A program made the translations under genes and the position numbers. 64,000 nucleotides of DNA, from contig JAEHOE010000176.1 of NCBI GenBank assembly GCA_016858145.1, positions 62,001 to 126,000 on the forward strand, in the 5' to 3' direction. The notes below the pieces were generated by a model, which was given only the letters and a program-made list of their open reading frames with translations, was not told the DNA's origin and made no database searches. Each line of letters starts with the position of its first letter. Positions within the stretch are counted from its first letter, which is position 1. This document shows positions 60,192-64,000 of the stretch, piece after piece. This DNA is from Edaphochlamys debaryana. Taxonomy: Eukaryota; Chlorophyta; Chlorophyceae; Chlamydomonadales.

Positions 60192-60612
60192 GGCTAATTA
60201 GGAGCCCTCCTCGGTAGCCCGTCAAGAGGAGGGTCCTAGCTAGCGCTAAGCGGCTTGTTGCGGAACAACCGGCGTGGGGACGTGGGAGAGAGCTACGTGG
60301 AAGAGCACGTTGTCAGTGTCTCAGGCGTTCAGCGCAATCAAGCTCGATGTATGCAGTGTTACAGCTCTGGAGCAAAGTGGTGCGGCATCGGGGTTTTGTC
60401 TTTGGTGCGTGGGCATTGGCGATGCGAAACCTCGCCTTGCCCGCTTTCTCCTCTTGTCTTTCGAGTCGCTCTGCGCGCCCTTAAGTACACACCAAATTCC
60501 TCTCTAAGAGCGAGCCGCAACTGTCAGCGCTCTCGCCGCGCGCACGCTCGGGGAGGCCCGCCTCGTGCCACGCCCGCTCCGGGCGTCGCTAAATAGCGCT
60601 GCCCCGGGCGCC
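60192..60612. promoter_or_regulatory. Divergent promoter region between RING ligase and FIST gene
   Basis: A 421-base gap separates two divergent ATGs, so both promoters should be here. No TATA box was assigned. A CTAGCTAGCGCTAAGCGG-type short palindromic stretch lies at about 60237-60254. A shared promoter is inference from spacing. Confidence 0.4.
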
Positions 60613-63600
60613 ATGGGGCGGCTAGCGGGGCGGCGCCTTCTCAGCAGCATAGCGGCGGACGACGCGGGGGTTTGTGGAGGGGCGCCGGCCTTTGTCTTCG
60701 CCTCCGCTGCAGCCGTGGGACGGAGCCCGCTGGCCGTGGCGCGGCAGCTCGCGGACACCGTCAAGCAGACTCTCCGCAGCGGGTGCGATGAGCTTGTCAG
60801 GACACAAATAGCAGACTCAGAGTGTATATGACACTGACAGGCAAGGCTATTAGGGGGGTTCCAGGGCGGGGACGGCGCGGGGTGGGGTCCTAGCTCCTAG
60901 GCGTCCGTGCACAGGTGCGCTGGCAAACTGAGGACCAGCGGACTTGACCCCACTCCACGCCCTGCCCCACCCTTCCACTCTCCGCCCCAGCCAGCCCCCG
61001 CACCTTTTAGCCCTCTTCGCTTCGCCCCACCCTGAGTGGGGGACGGGGCTGGCGGAGCTCCCGCAGGCAAGCGACGCCGGGGGCCTCCCTCGGGGAATGG
61101 ATGAGGCCGGGTGGCGGGTGACGCGGGGTGGCAGTGGCTGGTGGGGCTCGGAAAGTGGGCTGGAACCGGCAGGAGCCAATGGCTGGACGTACTCCTGGAG
61201 TGTGAAAGGCGGCAAGGGCGGTGCGGGGGGACCGGGCGAGGGTTCGCGGGGAGGCAAGTGCCCTGCGCTCTGCGCATCTCGTCCAACCTCCACTCCACCT
61301 GCGCCTTGGTTGCGTTCGCGTGTCACTCCCTCTCCCCTTCCCGCACCAGTACGTACGGCAGCTGCTGACGTGTGACGGCACGCACGCCCCCACGCTCGTG
61401 GGCGGCGCACTGAGGGTGAGGCGGTGCAGGGCCCGGACTACTGGTACTGCCGGGGGGAGCATGCATGCACTGCGAGCCCCCACATGCCGTACTGCAGCGG
61501 GGGGGGCCGTCAACGCTGCCGCTGGGGGACTACTGGCGAGGACTGGGATTGCGCCGAATGCTCCCCTGCTCTCCGGCTTTCCTCGCTCCCCGGCTTAAAC
61601 CCTACCTTGGGCCCCGGCGGCACCCCTAGGCGGTGTCAGGCGGCCCCAGCCCCTCCAGGGAGGGCCTGCGCGAGGGCGGGGGCGCCGCCGCCCTGTTGGC
61701 TGCCCACCTGCCCGGGGTGGCCCTGCGCTCTTTCCACACGGACCAGGCGAGTGGGGCCCGGGCCGGGCCCAGGGCGGGCCCCTTAACGCACGGACGGTTG
61801 GCGCCACAAACAGATTACCGTGCCGTAGATTGCTGGGCCTCGGCGGGCCTGGTCGGTGGGACGCGTGACGTTTCTGCTTTTGCCTCGTGGGCCCGTTGCC
61901 GGCGCAGGGTTCGCTACCGGCACTGGGGGGCGCGCCGGGAGGCTGGGGGGAGGTGGTGCGGGCGGCGAGGGAGAGCGCCGCCGCCGCGGCGGCGGCGGCG
62001 TCAGCCAGTGCGGCGCACGTGGCAGGCCGGTCAAGATCTGGATTCGGGTTTGGAGGCTGGGGCGCCACACAGGCATGGCAACAACGAGGGATTGTGTCGG
62101 AGTCAGGGGCGGGGTCAGGGGCAGCCGCAGGGCCGGGTCCGGGCCCGGGCTCGGGCGGGGCTGGAGGGGCAGGGGGAGAGGGGGCCCAGCGGCAGGAGGC
62201 TGTGGCGGCGCTGGTTCTGAGCACGCCACACTTCCTGGCGATAGAGGAGCTGCTGAGGCGGTTCGGCTCCGTAGCTCCAGGCATGCAGGTGGGGGCGGGG
62301 AAAGGGTGCGGGGATGAGGGGGAGGGGTAAATTCATCGAGTTGGAGAGGGAGAGAGAGCTGGGATGGGGGCTTGGGGGGCAGGCGGGAGTTGTGGAGGTG
62401 CGGGTACGGAGCAGGCTGCAGGAAAGCCGGAAGGAGCGCCTGGACACAGAAGGGCCCATCCGGCCCTCGACTCCTCGAGGCATGAGTACGGTTCCGGGGC
62501 GGAGGGCACATGGGTACTGCCTGGAGGCCAGGGCGCAGCAGGGTCCTGGCCCCTAAGCTCAGGCTGTGGCTTCCGCGCACCCCCTTTCTCTCTGCACGGC
62601 TGCAGGTGGTCGGCGGCGTGACCTCTCCCGGGGCCTGGGGCGAGTCCGAGAGCAGCTTCGGCGCCGTGTTCCTGAACGGCAGGGCCTACGCGCAGGGGGC
62701 GGTGGGCGTGGTGATGCAGGGCCCGTTAAAGGTGGGTGGGGTTCTGACAAGCGGGGCTGCCCGAAGGCAGGAGAAGGGCTGAGTCTCCCGTGGCCCCCCT
62801 CCTGAAGTCCAGTGTTCGAGTTTGGCGTAGGTGTGGCTGGGTGTGTGGAAGGCTGGCAGGCTTGCAGCAGGGTGCATGCGTGCCGCTGCGAGGCTGGCTG
62901 TGGTGGATCCGGGACGCCAGCGAGGCAGAGCCACTGGTTCGCACCCGACGGCACCCCTCCTGCTCTCCCTCCGAACTCCAACTCGTCAAGTATCACCCCG
63001 GCGCACACACCCTCCCCGCTTTCCCCGTTTGTGCCCCCAGCTGGACTCCCTGCTGACCCCCGGCTTCCGGGGCGCGGGCCCACTGCTGCGGGCCACGGGG
63101 GTGGAGGGCAACACGGTGTGGGAGGTGGACGGAGAGCCCGTGCAGCGGCCGGTGGGGAGCGGAGGAGGGGGAAGGGGAAGGGGAAGGGGGAGAGGAGGAT
63201 GATTTGGAGAGGGAGGACAGATTGTGGAGGTCAGCGCGGCACAGGGAGGCAAGGGGACGGGGCGAAGGGCTGGGCATGGGCATGCGGAGCGCACCCTCCC
63301 TTCCCTACCTTTCCACTGTTATCCTCCCTTCTTCCCTACCGCCAACGCCGCCCTTCCCTCCCGCAGCTCCAGCGGGCCATGTCCCAGGCCCTAACCACGG
63401 GGGAGTTCGCCACCGCCCTCAAGATTGGGGTGGGGGACGGGAGTGCCGCAGCGGGCGGCATCGCAGCCCCGCCCCCGCCCGCGCCGCTGCCCGCCCCGCA
63501 CGCCCCCGCCCCCGGGCCCGTCCCCGGCCCCGCAGCGCCGCCCCCACACCTGGTCACCCGCAACTGGTACGGAACTGTGATGGCGCATGGAACTGGATCT

Positions 63601-64000
63601 GGATCGCGTCTTCGCTTCTGTGACGAGCCTACGAGCCTACCGTTAGGCTGACCCACCACTCGCCCACTCGCCCACCGTACAGGTTACCCTTAGATCGCTG
63701 TGCTGTGGACGGCTGGCAGTTAACATCTGCTCCTGGCCCATCTGGCTCATCCTTTCCCCCCCAGGTTCTTCCAGCAGGGGCCGCCCCGGCCGCTGATGAC
63801 GGTGGGTACCGCGGAGCCCATCGCCCCAGGCACTGCCCTGCAGGTGCACCTCCAGTGAGTGGGGGTGGGGGGCCAGGCAGGGGGGGGTTGAGCTAGGGTC
63901 GAGGCGGGCACCCACCGTCTGAGAACCCTTGCAGGGATAGGCGGGGGGGACATGCGGGAGATGCGGTCGGGATCCGAGTTCGGGTCCCGGTCCGGGTCCG
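60613..64000 (+). CDS. FIST-domain (FIST_N and FIST_C) protein, cut by window end
   Basis: Nine exons are visible: 60613-60795, 61350-61415, 61630-61746, 61908-62288, 62606-62731, 63041-63151, 63367-63566, 63765-63854 and 63935 to beyond the end. The N-terminus, MGRLAGRRLLSSIAADD, could be an organelle presequence. FIST_N features are APAFVFASAAAVGRSPLAVA, HLPGVALRSFHTDQ and VLSTPHFLAIEELLRRFG. FIST_C features are VVGGVTSPG, GRAYAQGAVGVVM, LLTPGFRGAGPLLRATGVEG with GNTVWEVDGEPV, and LMTVGTAEPIAPGTALQVHL. FIST domains are sensory domains thought to bind small ligands such as amino acids; in animals they occur in FBXO22. No F-box was seen. A Gly/Ala/Ser insert of about 80 residues splits FIST_N. 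Exon 3 ends CAG followed by GCGAGT, a GC donor by phase. The link between the first and second exon is the least certain. Confidence 0.8.

Overview
The window looks like nuclear DNA of a GC-rich green alga, probably a core chlorophyte (Trebouxiophyceae is my best guess, not proven). Every recognisable gene is split by many short introns. Protein families restricted to the plant lineage are present: an AKR2-type ankyrin chaperone and a LOG2-like RING ligase. A TGTAA motif, the usual chlorophyte poly(A) signal, lies just behind one stop codon. Introns typically begin GTGGGGG and end CCCCCAG. No bacterial operon, rRNA, tRNA, CRISPR array or transposase was recognised. Exon models were assembled by hand from splice sites, reading phase and family motifs, and phases close across each complete model.

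Layout. 1-1590: no gene seen. 1591-3058 (+): 3' part of a chymotrypsin-fold serine protease-like gene. 4899-18751 (-): a 37-exon ABCC (MRP-type) transporter of 1496 aa. 19283-26814 (+): a 21-exon EF4/LepA GTPase of mitochondrial GUF1 type, divergent from the transporter. 27668-33585 (+): a kinesin with N-terminal motor and long Ala-rich coiled coil. 34438-36408 and 38033-39982 (+): two tandem cysteine dioxygenases with identical exon structure. 41314-43463 (+): three members of a small family of Ala/Arg/Glu-rich coiled-coil proteins ending in one hydrophobic helix, so predicted tail-anchored. 44947-48127 (-): a truncated, frameshifted AKR2 copy. 49368-50258 (+): a fourth tail-anchored family member. 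52686-55999 (-): an intact 8-exon AKR2 gene. 57999-60191 (-): a LOG2/mahogunin-like RING E3 ligase. 60613-64000 (+): a FIST-domain protein, cut by the window end.

The 42-56 kb part is a segmental duplication with about 7.4-7.8 kb offset in which the tail-anchored family and AKR2 were copied together. AKR2 in land plants is a cytosolic chaperone for outer-envelope and tail-anchored membrane proteins, so gene neighbourhood suggests a client/chaperone relationship; this is inference. Other notable patterns are short tandem duplications (21-36 bp) that copy exon edges with their splice sites into the adjoining intron, several GC-AG introns required by reading phase, complementary G- and C-tracts at the two ends of introns, and a short repeat module recurring upstream of acceptors in two genes on opposite strands.
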